NCBI GenBank assembly: GCA_934102335.1
Contig: CAKOSP010000001.1
Location: 270,618 to 334,617 of the forward strand
Direction of reading: 5' to 3'
Length of the DNA stretch: 64,000 nucleotides
Source of the DNA: an uncultured Bacilli bacterium
GTDB lineage: Bacteria > Bacillota_I > Bacilli_A > RF39 > UBA660
Shown here: in pieces, positions 17,278 to 24,855 of the stretch
Layout of the letters: each line of letters opens with the position of its first letter
Position numbering within the stretch: the first letter of the stretch is position 1
The notes under the pieces: model-generated
The model's database searches: none
Told to the model about the DNA's origin: nothing
What the model saw: the letters and a program-made list of their open reading frames with translations, nothing else
Translations under genes and position numbers: made by a program

Positions 17278-18456
17278 TTATTTGTCAAACATTTTTATTC
17301 TTAATAAATCATATTTATTTAAATGCGTTTTTACAGGAAGTTTAACAATCATTTTTGGATGATTTGCAATATTTATCTTATTATTTGTCTCGTCGTATAT
17401 TGTATGTATTTTATAGTCAAAAGTTTCAATATTAGGACCAAAAAATTGAATTTCATCACCAATTTTAAAATAATTTCTTTGCTCAATAGTGGCTACTTGT
17501 TTTTCTTCATCATAATCCAGAACAATTCCTAAAAAATCTTGATTAGTTACTTCAACTCGATCAGACCAATATTGATCTTCCACAGTAGTTTTTCCACCAT
17601 AAAATTGAGGTTTTGAATCTCTATTCGCACATCTATTTAAAACTTGTAAATAATATTTCTTATCATTTTCAGATAAAGTTTTATTTTTTATTCCATCAAT
17701 AATTCTTCTATAACAAAGTAAGACAGTAGCAACATAATAAATTGATCTCATTCTTCCTTCAACTTTAAATGATGATACCCCCATTTCCATCAATTCGCCT
17801 ATATTATCAATCATATTCAAATCTTTACTCATCATAGTAAAATCAGGACCATTATTAGTTTTAAAACACCATCTACAGGCTTGTACACAACCACCTCTAT
17901 TAGAATCTCTATTTGTTAAAATATTTGAAAGTACACACTTGCCACTAATACTTGTACACATAGCCCCATGTACAAATACTTCAACCTCTACACCAGTTTC
18001 TTCAATGATTTTTTTTATATCATCTTTATTAGTTTCTCTAGCAAGCACAATTCTTTTAACACCTAGTTTTTGCCAAAATTTCACAGCGTTAATATTAAAA
18101 GTACTATTTTGAGTCGATAAAACAACCGGAATCTTTAGACCTAACTCTTTTATTTTTTTTACTACGACAATATCACTGGCAATAACTCCATCAATACCAA
18201 TATTATCTAAAAATTTTAAATATTCATCTAATCCAGTTAATTCTTTCTGATGAAAAATAATATTTACAGTTACATAAATCTTTTTATTTAAATCATGTGC
18301 ATATTTGCAAGCCAATTCAATTTCTTCATTAGTAAAATTATTAGCATTTGCTCTTAAACTGTATTTTTTCCCACCAATATATACCGCATCAGCACCATAT
18401 AAAAAAACATATTTTATTTTTTCTAAATCCCCAGCTGGAGCAAGTAACTCAACCAT
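17278..18456 (-). CDS. trhP2: U32 family peptidase-like tRNA hydroxylation protein
   Basis: This protein of about 392 residues has the U32 signature EVFVHGAMCTSISGKC near residue 165 and further cysteines (CVQACRWCF) that probably hold an iron-sulfur cluster, followed by a C-terminal beta-barrel. Family members TrhP1/TrhP2 (YrrN/YrrO) work together in prephenate-dependent hydroxylation of uridine 34 of tRNA in Bacillus. ATG 18456 matches the family start MVELLAPAGD and has GGTGAG upstream; ATG 18468 would overlap the preceding gene by 11 bases. It lies in the order yrrM-yrrN-yrrO-greA. Confidence 0.88.
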   Translation of the reverse strand: MVELLAPAGDLEKIKYVFLYGADAVYIGGKKYSLRANANNFTNEEIELACKYAHDLNKKIYVTVNIIFHQKELTGLDEYLKFLDNIGIDGVIASDIVVVKKIKELGLKIPVVLSTQNSTFNINAVKFWQKLGVKRIVLARETNKDDIKKIIEETGVEVEVFVHGAMCTSISGKCVLSNILTNRDSNRGGCVQACRWCFKTNNGPDFTMMSKDLNMIDNIGELMEMGVSSFKVEGRMRSIYYVATVLLCYRRIIDGIKNKTLSENDKKYYLQVLNRCANRDSKPQFYGGKTTVEDQYWSDRVEVTNQDFLGIVLDYDEEKQVATIEQRNYFKIGDEIQFFGPNIETFDYKIHTIYDETNNKINIANHPKMIVKLPVKTHLNKYDLLRIKMFDK

Positions 18457-18457
18457 A

Positions 18458-19231
18458 TTACTCACCATCCTTTAATTTATAAATAGTTTCTTTATACAAA
18501 AAACCATCGTAATACTTTTCTTTAGTATCAGAAGAATTAATTAACTCTAAAATATCTTCATTCTTTAAAAATACAGTATTAATAAAAACATATCTTACTT
18601 TATCACAATCATTAAATTCAAAATTTTTTATACAAGGATCATCATAAAACACTGTACCATCCAAAGACTCAATACCAATTAGTTCTTTATTATTTACAGA
18701 TATATTTAAAAGTTGATTATCATCAAGATCATAATGATTATAATAGTTTTTAATTAAATTTCTCTGGGAATATAATACACTTGTATGTCCAAAGCCAAAT
18801 ATACATAATTTTTTAATCGAATTAGAAATAATAATTTTTATTTCTTCTTTAGTTAAATCTGTACTTAAAATTATACTATCAACATATTCAAGCATATAGT
18901 TTACAGATAAAGTATTAGCTAATTGATGTGGCATATATAATATTTTTTCAATATCTAAATCTTTAGTAATTTCTAAAACCCCTAAATCATCAAAAATAAT
19001 ACCCTTAAATTTTTTTTGATGTAAAATATCAGCTAATAAAACCAAATCATTATTATCTAATAACTTATTTATATAAATATAATCATTTTCTGCAATTTCA
19101 TCGATTGAAAAATATTTAGTAAAACCAACAGAAAAAAATTTAAGAGGAAATGCCAAATTTACATTCAGCTCTCTTAAATAACTAATAATTTCACTATTTT
19201 GTACTAAAACTAAAAATTTATTTTTCTTCAT
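18458..19231 (-). CDS. trhP1: YrrN-like small U32-related protein (TrhP1)
   Basis: This protein of about 257 residues sits directly upstream of the larger U32 gene, as yrrN does in Bacillus. It lacks the U32 cysteine signature, as is known for the shorter partner, and shows scattered similarity such as KGIIFDDLGVLEI and LCIFGFGHTSVLYSQRNLI. I infer that it forms the partner of the downstream protein in tRNA U34 hydroxylation. The call depends largely on position. ATG 19231 is preferred over GTG 19243. It overlaps yrrM by about 14 bases. Confidence 0.68.
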   Translation of the reverse strand: MKKNKFLVLVQNSEIISYLRELNVNLAFPLKFFSVGFTKYFSIDEIAENDYIYINKLLDNNDLVLLADILHQKKFKGIIFDDLGVLEITKDLDIEKILYMPHQLANTLSVNYMLEYVDSIILSTDLTKEEIKIIISNSIKKLCIFGFGHTSVLYSQRNLIKNYYNHYDLDDNQLLNISVNNKELIGIESLDGTVFYDDPCIKNFEFNDCDKVRYVFINTVFLKNEDILELINSSDTKEKYYDGFLYKETIYKLKDGE

Positions 19232-19817
19232 TTTTTCTTTCACTCACAGCTAATCCATCTCCAATATCATAAAACTTTGTGTCAAACTCAGTATTAGCCT
19301 TTAAAAATTCTATGTACTCTTCTATTTTTTCTACTAAACTCTTTAAATTAGACTTATCCAATTTATTTGATTGGCCAACATAACCATGAAATTTAATATT
19401 ATCTGTAATAATAACGCCATCATCACTTAAAAAATATTTAAATTTTTCAAAAAATTTTGTATTTTGAGCTTTAGCAGCATCGATAAAAATCAAATCATAT
19501 TTAAGTTCATTAGATAAATTAACTTCTAAAGCATCTTGATAAACGACATTTATTTTTTTCTCTAATCCACATTTTTTTACATTTTTTAAGCATTCCATAT
19601 AACGAGTTTCATCTCTTTCAATCGTTGTAACAGTACAAGCATCAGATGCTGAAGCCATAAGAATTGCTGAATAGCCAATTGCACTACCTATTTCTAAAAT
19701 GTTTTTAACATCATTATTTTTTATATATTTCATAATCCATGCTATAGATTTTTTTTCAATAATTGGTACGTTTTCTTTTAAAGCATACTCTTCCATTTCC
19801 AATAAATACTGTTTCAT
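19218..19817 (-). CDS. trmR: SAM-dependent O-methyltransferase of the YrrM/TrmR type
   Basis: This 199-residue class I methyltransferase has the SAM-binding motif ILEIGSAIGYSAILMA near residue 40, followed by LIFIDAAKAQNTKFFE near 110 and ITDNIKFHGYV. Its Bacillus counterpart YrrM (TrmR) methylates the 5-hydroxyuridine made by TrhP1/P2 on tRNA. The three adjacent genes would therefore form one modification pathway for wobble uridine. The relation is inferred from synteny and family motifs. Confidence 0.87.
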   Translation of the reverse strand: MKQYLLEMEEYALKENVPIIEKKSIAWIMKYIKNNDVKNILEIGSAIGYSAILMASASDACTVTTIERDETRYMECLKNVKKCGLEKKINVVYQDALEVNLSNELKYDLIFIDAAKAQNTKFFEKFKYFLSDDGVIITDNIKFHGYVGQSNKLDKSNLKSLVEKIEEYIEFLKANTEFDTKFYDIGDGLAVSERKNEEK

Positions 19818-19825
19818 ATTATCTC

Positions 19826-20869
19826 CTAACCATTAGACTTAAACACTAAAAATTCTTTATAATCAGCTGTGAACTTAATTGTACCATCTTTACTTGCAAA
19901 AAACCATATATAATTATCATTTGAAGGATTTAAAGCTGCTGTAATTGATTCTAAAGATGGATTACAAATTGGACCAACTGGTAGTCCGAAATTTGTTTCT
20001 AAACGAGTATTATATTTACTCGTTGATGCTAAATCTTTCTTTGTTAAACTACTTGTAAGTGGTTTTTGAACTGCATAATACGTTGTAACATCCATTCCTA
20101 AATTCATACCAATATCAATTCTTTTATCAATTACTTGAGATATTTTAGCTCTATTTGAAGCATTTGTACCCTCAGCCTCAATTATTGAAGCTTTAGTAAT
20201 TATTTCATGAATAGACATACTATTATCATCAATACTTGCTTTTAAATCATTTAATTTATTGGCAGTTTCTTTTAACATTTTTTCAATTATCTCTTTTATT
20301 GTTGCATCTTTATAAAAAGAATACTTACTCGGAAATAAATACCCTTCTAAAGGATAATAAATTTCACTATTTAAAATATCACTTTTCAAAAAAGAATATT
20401 TATTAATTAGTTCTTGAGCATAATCTTTATCTTTAAAAACAGCAATTACTTCATCATAATCATAATTAAAATTTTCACTTATAGTTTTAGCATAATCAGT
20501 AATTCTTTTGCCTTCTATAAAAGTCACATTAATTGTTTCTTTTCCTTTTATTTCACCATTCGCTATCGATTTAAGAATTTTTCTTGTACTATCCATTCTA
20601 TTTAATTCATAAGTACCAGCCTGAAGTTTCAAATTTCTTAAACCCACTAAAACTAATGCAGCTTGTTCATTTTTAATAATTCCAGCATTTTCCAAATTTT
20701 TAACAATATCCACTCTAGATGAGCCATAATTAATAGTAAAATCAACAATTTCACTATTTTTTGAAACTGGAGATAAAAGTATATTAAATATTATAACCCC
20801 AATTAAAAGTATACTTGCTATTGTAATCAAAACAATACTTAGTATTTTTTTCCTCTTTTTATTTTTCAT
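19826..20869 (-). CDS. mltG: Endolytic peptidoglycan transglycosylase MltG (YceG/YrrL)
   Basis: This 347-residue protein has one N-terminal transmembrane segment (about 8-30), a LysM-like region and the YceG catalytic domain. The catalytic glutamate lies in ASIIEAEGT near residue 225, and the C-terminal pattern NTRLETNFGLPVGPICNPS is present. It cuts nascent glycan strands outside the membrane and so sets where synthesis ends. Position between yrzB and yrrM is as in Bacillus. The start codon overlaps the yrzB stop. Confidence 0.93.
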   Translation of the reverse strand: MKNKKRKKILSIVLITIASILLIGVIIFNILLSPVSKNSEIVDFTINYGSSRVDIVKNLENAGIIKNEQAALVLVGLRNLKLQAGTYELNRMDSTRKILKSIANGEIKGKETINVTFIEGKRITDYAKTISENFNYDYDEVIAVFKDKDYAQELINKYSFLKSDILNSEIYYPLEGYLFPSKYSFYKDATIKEIIEKMLKETANKLNDLKASIDDNSMSIHEIITKASIIEAEGTNASNRAKISQVIDKRIDIGMNLGMDVTTYYAVQKPLTSSLTKKDLASTSKYNTRLETNFGLPVGPICNPSLESITAALNPSNDNYIWFFASKDGTIKFTADYKEFLVFKSNG

Positions 20870-21114
20870 TTTTCATTTTCACCCTTATTAAAATTTTCTA
20901 TTATTTGTTCAATCATAAGTTGTTCATTATTATTCAAGTTACATAACTTGTTGTTTTTATCTAATCTTACGCAAGAAACCTCTATTTCATCTTCATTATT
21001 GTCATTTAATTTATAAACAATATAATTTTTATGATTTTGTAGAACTGCAAAAAGAACTTCTAATTCTTTTTTCTTATTATTCTTAAATTTTACATTCAAT
21101 ACTGATTTATCCAT
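20866..21114 (-). CDS. yrzB: DUF1292 protein YrzB
   Basis: This small 82-residue protein shows the DUF1292 pattern (VLQNHKNYIVYKLNDNNEDE, then IEVSCVRLDKN). The function is unknown. It overlaps yqgF upstream by 8 bases and mltG downstream by 4. The ireB-yqgF-yrzB-mltG order is widely kept in Bacilli, which supports the call despite the short sequence. Confidence 0.8.
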   Translation of the reverse strand: MDKSVLNVKFKNNKKKELEVLFAVLQNHKNYIVYKLNDNNEDEIEVSCVRLDKNNKLCNLNNNEQLMIEQIIENFNKGENEK

Positions 21115-21526
21115 TTTTTTGACCTCTTAAAAATGTTTCCAAAATAATATTTGCAGATACAGAATCAATAACCTTTTTACTATTTTTTTCAGTTTTACCT
21201 GTAAAATGCAATATACTCATTGCTTCAACTGTACTCAGTCTTTCATCTACAAAATGTACAGTTAGACCATCTTCTTTAAGAACTTGAGCAAAATTTATAC
21301 TTCTTTCAGCCGCAAAGCCCAAACTACCATCCATATTTTTAGGTAGTCCTATAACCACATCTGTAATATTATTTTCTTTAATAATAGGCAATAATTTTTC
21401 ATGTAATTTTTCATATTCTTCAAGTTCATAAAAAATTGGGTCTTTTGGAGTAGATAAAATATTGGTTTTATCCGATATAGCAATACCACAACTTTTTGTT
21501 CCTAAATCCAAACCTAAATAACGCAT
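21107..21526 (-). CDS. yqgF: YqgF/RuvX family RNase H-fold nuclease
   Basis: This 139-residue protein has the N-terminal motif GLDLGTKSCGIAISD, the middle motif VVIGLPKNMDGS and the C-terminal FVDERLSTVEAM, all typical of YqgF. The family is linked to 16S rRNA 5'-end maturation and to Holliday junction resolution. Its start overlaps the ireB stop by one base. Motifs and length are complete. Confidence 0.93.
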   Translation of the reverse strand: MRYLGLDLGTKSCGIAISDKTNILSTPKDPIFYELEEYEKLHEKLLPIIKENNITDVVIGLPKNMDGSLGFAAERSINFAQVLKEDGLTVHFVDERLSTVEAMSILHFTGKTEKNSKKVIDSVSANIILETFLRGQKNG

Positions 21527-21771
21527 TATTTACCTCTATATCCATTTATAATTGCCATAAGTATTTCACTTCTGTCAAATTTTTTTATTTTTTTCCTTGC
21601 ATTTTCATAACTTGTAATATAAGTTGGATCATTAGTCATTAAAAATCCAATTAATTGATTAGTAGAGTCATAACCCGCATCATCTAAAGAATTCATTATT
21701 TCATTTAAAGTAAGTAAAATTAATTCTTGACGAATATTTTTAACACTAAATACTGAAGTTTTACTATCCAT
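21526..21771 (-). CDS. ireB: IreB family regulatory phosphoprotein (UPF0297, YrzL)
   Basis: This 81-residue protein begins MDSKTSVF and carries YDSTNQLIGFLMTNDPTYITSY, as in IreB of enterococci, where it is phosphorylated by the IreK kinase and affects cephalosporin resistance. Conserved threonines are present near the N-terminus. ATG 21771 lies seven bases after GAGGTG; the GTG within that sequence is not the start. It is the first gene of the operon that runs to the U32 genes. Confidence 0.88.
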   Translation of the reverse strand: MDSKTSVFSVKNIRQELILLTLNEIMNSLDDAGYDSTNQLIGFLMTNDPTYITSYENARKKIKKFDRSEILMAIINGYRGK

Positions 21772-21837
21772 AACCTGCACCTCAAGTCACAATAATTTTA
21801 TCATTTATTAATAACATTGGCAAGACTACATTAAAAA

Positions 21838-21913
21838 ACGGCAGAGCTCATATGACTGAATTAACACATAATTCTTATATTAAAAAATAAATCATATGAG
21901 GCTTATATGCCGT
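21838..21913 (-). terminator. Bulged hairpin ending the DUF3800 gene
   Basis: Two nested inverted repeats (ACGGCA with TGCCGT and CTCATATGA with TCATATGAG) enclose a 36-base AT-rich loop. On the minus strand the outer arm is followed by six T residues, as in an intrinsic terminator. The long loop and the internal bulges are unusual, so another role cannot be excluded. The rest of 21772-21975 shows no coding signal. Confidence 0.45.
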
Positions 21914-21975
21914 CAAAAAATATTATAATTATTTTTATAAATAAAGCAATCTATTATGAAAGACAATTTTTTACA

Positions 21976-22653
21976 TTATTTGCCAAATGTTTTAGAAGGA
22001 AATTTACTCTCAAAAATTATAAATGGTTTAATTATATTATAAAATTCATCAGTTGTATTATTATATTTTTTAAAAAGAGAATTAGAAATAATATCTACCC
22101 ACTGTATTAAATAACACGATTCTGATTCCAAATAATTAACTTGAAAATTAATCTTATATTTAAGTTCCCCTGTATCAATCCTTTCCAAAACCAGCCTATT
22201 ATATAAATATGGTTTTAAAGATAATCTGTTGCCAATCTTAACATCCCTATTATCTAAATATAAATTAATGTATTTTACCTCTGGATAATCTTTAATAACA
22301 TTTTTGATTATCAACTGAACCAAATAGTTATAACAAGCATTTTTATCATCGGAAGTTGATATTAAAAATGTAGTTTTTTTAATATCTAAAACAATATATC
22401 TTACTTTAACATTTTTGGCTAAAATAGCATTAAGTAAATCAATTCTTGACCCTCTTTTTAAACTATTTCCTTTAACTTCTTTACCCTTTTTTATATTTTC
22501 TTTAATTTTATATCTATTTATTACTCGACCAGCTCTTCTATTCATTGGTTTTAAAACATCTTGTTCAATTTCAATTGCGGATATTAAAAAGTATCTTGAT
22601 CCTTTAAGACCTAAGTCCCCAGACTCATCAAAAAAAAGATTAATTTTATTCAT
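21976..22653 (-). CDS. DUF3800 domain protein
   Basis: This 225-residue protein has the N-terminal FFDESGDLG motif of the DUF3800 family, which has an RNase H-like fold with acidic residues as a presumed active site. Later acidic positions appear at VLDIKK and YLDNRDVKIG, and the C-terminal segment LIQWVDIISNSLFKKY is also typical. The family is common in accessory regions, including mobile elements and defence islands, but its reaction is not established. It is encoded between the ireB operon and two unknown membrane proteins. The family call is good and the function is unknown. Confidence 0.8.
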   Translation of the reverse strand: MNKINLFFDESGDLGLKGSRYFLISAIEIEQDVLKPMNRRAGRVINRYKIKENIKKGKEVKGNSLKRGSRIDLLNAILAKNVKVRYIVLDIKKTTFLISTSDDKNACYNYLVQLIIKNVIKDYPEVKYINLYLDNRDVKIGNRLSLKPYLYNRLVLERIDTGELKYKINFQVNYLESESCYLIQWVDIISNSLFKKYNNTTDEFYNIIKPFIIFESKFPSKTFGK

Positions 22654-22708
22654 CTAAATCCCCCAGCTAAATAATATAAGGGGTATAAATAAAAAATAAT
22701 GTCGTATA

Positions 22709-23092
22709 TTAGTTAAATGCTAACTCTACTGCCAATTTCTCGTCTTCTATGGCAATAAATAAAAATATTGCTCCACTTATCGCAATTAATAAAGATCCCA
22801 TAAATGAAAGGATAGTTAATTTTTTCTTTTTAGGGCTATCGCTTTCTTTTAATTTTTTCAAATCATTAAATGAATCTTTTAAGAAATAAATATATACTAT
22901 TAAGAGTATAAAAAAGATAGTCACCAAAACTTGTCTATACTTAGTTTTATCTTCAGCATTTTGAAATATAAAATACTTTCTTTCTAAATTATTAGAATAA
23001 TAACTTAAAAATATTATAAAAAGATAAATAACCCATATAAAATCCTCAGTATTTATCTGTCTCAATTTTTCTTCCAAATTAAAACTATCCAT
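22709..23092 (-). CDS. Small membrane protein of unknown function
   Basis: This 127-residue protein has an amphipathic start (LEEKLRQINTEDFIW) followed by three predicted transmembrane helices (about 17-32, 50-70 and 92-114). A lysine-rich cytoplasmic loop (SPKKKK) precedes the last helix. I recognise no named family. It lies between the DUF3800 gene and a membrane-anchored transglutaminase-like gene on the same strand with short gaps, so joint expression is likely. Confidence 0.6.
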   Translation of the reverse strand: MDSFNLEEKLRQINTEDFIWVIYLFIIFLSYYSNNLERKYFIFQNAEDKTKYRQVLVTIFFILLIVYIYFLKDSFNDLKKLKESDSPKKKKLTILSFMGSLLIAISGAIFLFIAIEDEKLAVELAFN

Positions 23093-23113
23093 AATTATAT
23101 ATATGAATAGTTT

Positions 23114-24199
23114 CTATTTTTTTAACTTTCTTATCAGTGAAGTAATATGTTCATAATTTTCACTATTTTTTAAATAAAATTGTTCAAAGATGTCTTGGTT
23201 TTTATCACATACATCTTTAGCAGTGGATATTAGTGTTTTAAGTTCTCGTGCATCAATGCTATCAGGTATATTTTTAAAAGCTCTTTTAAAATCTTTAGAA
23301 TTTTCATAATTAAAATCAGTTCTTTTTATTCTAATTTCATAACCCCTATCATCAACTAACCTTTTTTTATCAGAAGTTACACTATATGTACTTGTGTTTG
23401 TTGGATCTAAAAAATAACTTTGATTATTATAAATAACATAATTTAAAACATGATTACCATGAAAATAATCAAATATACTATGTCCTCTCTTATATTTATA
23501 ATTATAATTTATGTTATAATCTTCTAAACCCATAATTTTCAAAGTACTTTCTAAAATCTTTAAAGCTTCAGGATCTATGGTATGATTAAAAACATTAATT
23601 AATAAATGTTCCATACTTCCTAATTGGATATTTTCATCTGGCATACTAATATTGCATTGAACTTCAGCTTCTCTACAATAAGTAGAAAATATGTAAGCAT
23701 CATATTGCAATTGTCTTAATACCTTATCCAAAAATGGGGTAATATGCCTACAAACGCCAACGCCAGAACTGATATTTGCACTTAAAATCTTTGAATCATC
23801 AATAATATTATTTTTTGAATAATTAAAATTTTTATCATAAGATAAATACCCATTATATAATGCATAAGTATATGACGCGTAAACTTGGGCAGGATCCTTA
23901 AAGTCAAATTCTTTAATTAATAAAGCAAAATTTTTTATAATATCATCCTGAATGTTTTTTATTTCTGTTATTTCTTTAGAATAAGATTCTAAAGAAAATA
24001 TTTTTTGTAAGCAAAATAATATCACAGATATATTACCAATAGCAGTAATTGGCAAAGTCATCAATTGTAGTTGAGTATTAGCCTCTAATATATTAGTAGC
24101 TATACTTAACCCATATATACAAATTTCAACAAAATTAATTTTTTTAAAAGTATTATAATTTATGGAATTACATATTTCTTCCAATTTTTTATTTTTCAT
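23114..24199 (-). CDS. Membrane-associated transglutaminase-like protein
   Basis: This 361-residue protein has two hydrophobic helices near the N-terminus (about 25-40 and 44-66) and a large domain with the order expected for a transglutaminase/papain-like triad. Cys148 lies in GVGVCRHITPFLDKV, a histidine near residue 249 in GNHVLNYVIY, and an aspartate near 266 in YFLDPTNT. It may be a cysteine protease, an amidase or a cross-linking enzyme; which of these cannot be told. The start ATG follows directly after a small hairpin that would hide the ribosome binding site. The gene sits in an accessory patch near tRNA-Leu. Confidence 0.6.
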   Translation of the reverse strand: MKNKKLEEICNSINYNTFKKINFVEICIYGLSIATNILEANTQLQLMTLPITAIGNISVILFCLQKIFSLESYSKEITEIKNIQDDIIKNFALLIKEFDFKDPAQVYASYTYALYNGYLSYDKNFNYSKNNIIDDSKILSANISSGVGVCRHITPFLDKVLRQLQYDAYIFSTYCREAEVQCNISMPDENIQLGSMEHLLINVFNHTIDPEALKILESTLKIMGLEDYNINYNYKYKRGHSIFDYFHGNHVLNYVIYNNQSYFLDPTNTSTYSVTSDKKRLVDDRGYEIRIKRTDFNYENSKDFKRAFKNIPDSIDARELKTLISTAKDVCDKNQDIFEQFYLKNSENYEHITSLIRKLKK

Positions 24200-24202
24200 A
24201 AC

Positions 24203-24240
24203 AGCCCCACATCAGGGCTATACTAACATATGTTTTAGTA
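24203..24240 (-). promoter_or_regulatory. Leader hairpins in front of the transglutaminase-like gene
   Basis: On the minus strand a stem AGCCC / GGGCT with a 7-base loop ends three bases before ATG 24199, so the only G-rich ribosome-binding candidate is within the stem. Just upstream lies a second inverted repeat (TACTAA / TTAGTA around ACATATGT). The pair may control translation or bind a regulator. Confidence 0.35.
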
Positions 24241-24282
24241 AAGTTCAACATAAAGCTAACTAAATCATTATTACTTAAGCAT

Positions 24283-24297
24283 GAAAAGTTCGAGTAT
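24283..24297 (+). repeat. 15-bp direct repeat, copy 1
   Basis: The sequence GAAAAGTTCGAGTAT occurs here and again at 24577-24591, 294 bases apart. Copy 2 lies 11 bases outside the 3' end of tRNA-Leu. The repeats bracket a frame-broken micro-gene and its terminator. They may mark a past insertion or a recombination site; this is inference. Confidence 0.5.
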
Positions 24298-24425
24298 CAA
24301 TTAAATTTAGTACTCTTTTGGTGAAAGTATAACAATCACTAAGATTAAAACCTTAAACAATAAAATTATTCAAATTTATGATATAATAAATATTACATAA
24401 CATATATATAAGGTGGTATAAAAAT

Positions 24426-24532
24426 ATGGCTAAAAAGAAAATCTGATTTTAATTTTATTACCATTATTAATAATTGTAAAGATTATGCTAACTATTGGGC
24501 AATATACAATATTTCAAGATAAGAAAAAATAA
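24426..24532 (+). pseudogene. Frame-broken micro-gene for a membrane peptide
   Basis: An ATG behind a strong AAGGTGG ribosome binding site is followed by only six codons before a stop. One base more in the A-rich run at about 24431-24441 would open a 35-residue frame that begins MAKKENLILILLPLLIIV and ends FQDKKK, a typical single-span membrane peptide. A -10-like TATAAT lies at 24382-24387 and a strong terminator follows. The 24200-24425 gap holds otherwise only the leader hairpins and the repeat copy. It may be a decayed gene or a sequencing error. Confidence 0.4.
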
Positions 24533-24568
24533 AAAACTACTCTCAATTTTGTTTGAGAGTAGTTTTTT
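24532..24568. terminator. Bidirectional terminator between the micro-gene and tRNA-Leu
   Basis: A perfect 13-bp stem (AAACTACTCTCAA and TTGAGAGTAGTTT, 6-base loop) is flanked by A-rich and T-rich runs. It can end transcription of the micro-gene on the plus strand and of the tRNA operon on the minus strand. Confidence 0.85.
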
Positions 24569-24576
24569 ATTACCTC

Positions 24577-24591
24577 GAAAAGTTCGAGTAT
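24577..24591 (+). repeat. 15-bp direct repeat, copy 2
   Basis: This is the second copy of GAAAAGTTCGAGTAT. Here it forms part of a perfect small palindrome (CTCGAA-AAG-TTCGAG), which copy 1 does not. Confidence 0.5.
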
Positions 24592-24601
24592 TTATCAAAT
24601 C

Positions 24602-24686
24602 TGGTGCAGGTAAAGGGACTTGAACCCCCACGGACTGCTCCACTAGATCCTAAGTCTAGCGCGTCTACCAATTTCGCCATACCTGC
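24602..24686 (-). tRNA. tRNA-Leu (anticodon TAG)
   Basis: This is an 85-base class II tRNA with encoded CCA. The acceptor is GCAGGTA / TACCTGC, the anticodon loop CTTAGGA lies in a CTAGA / TCTAG stem, a short variable arm is present, and the T-loop is GGTTCAAGTCC. It is transcribed after the CAT tRNA from the promoter at 24778-24806. Confidence 0.95.
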
Positions 24687-24689
24687 ATA

Positions 24690-24766
24690 TGGTGGACCTT
24701 GTAGGACTCGAACCTACGACCGCCCGGTTATGAGCCGGATGCTCTAACCAACTGAGCTAAAGGTCC
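24690..24766 (-). tRNA. tRNA with anticodon CAT, probably tRNA-Ile2
   Basis: This is a 77-base tRNA with encoded CCA. The acceptor is GGACCTT / AAGGTCC, the anticodon loop is CTCATAA and the T-arm is GTAGGTTCGAGTCCTAC. The body resembles the minor isoleucine tRNA of Bacillus, in which C34 is changed to lysidine so that it reads AUA, more than elongator Met. The initiator is excluded because of the paired first base. The amino acid is an inference. Confidence 0.9.
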
Positions 24767-24777
24767 ATTGCCTATTA

Positions 24778-24806
24778 AATATATCATAAATTTAAATATG
24801 TTGCAA
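24778..24806 (-). promoter_or_regulatory. Promoter of the Ile2-Leu tRNA pair
   Basis: On the minus strand TTGCAA and TATATT are separated by 17 bases, ending 11 bases before the first tRNA. Confidence 0.6.
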
Positions 24807-24823
24807 TATTTTTTGTGAGATTT

Positions 24824-24855
24824 AAAAAAAAGATAAACAAATTATTGTTTATCTT
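24824..24855 (-). terminator. Terminator of the 24842-25258 gene
   Basis: An 11-bp perfect stem (AAGATAAACAA and TTGTTTATCTT, 4-base loop) overlaps the stop codon. It is followed by seven T residues on the minus strand. Confidence 0.8.

Noticed and set aside
24571..24591. Palindrome CTCGAA-AAG-TTCGAG as the terminator of tRNA-Leu
   Set aside because: It has no T-run on the minus strand, and a much stronger terminator lies just beyond it.
24553..24747. 64-residue open frame across the terminator and tRNA genes
   Set aside because: It lies antisense to tRNA-Leu and the CAT tRNA, has no ribosome binding site, and consists mainly of tRNA sequence.
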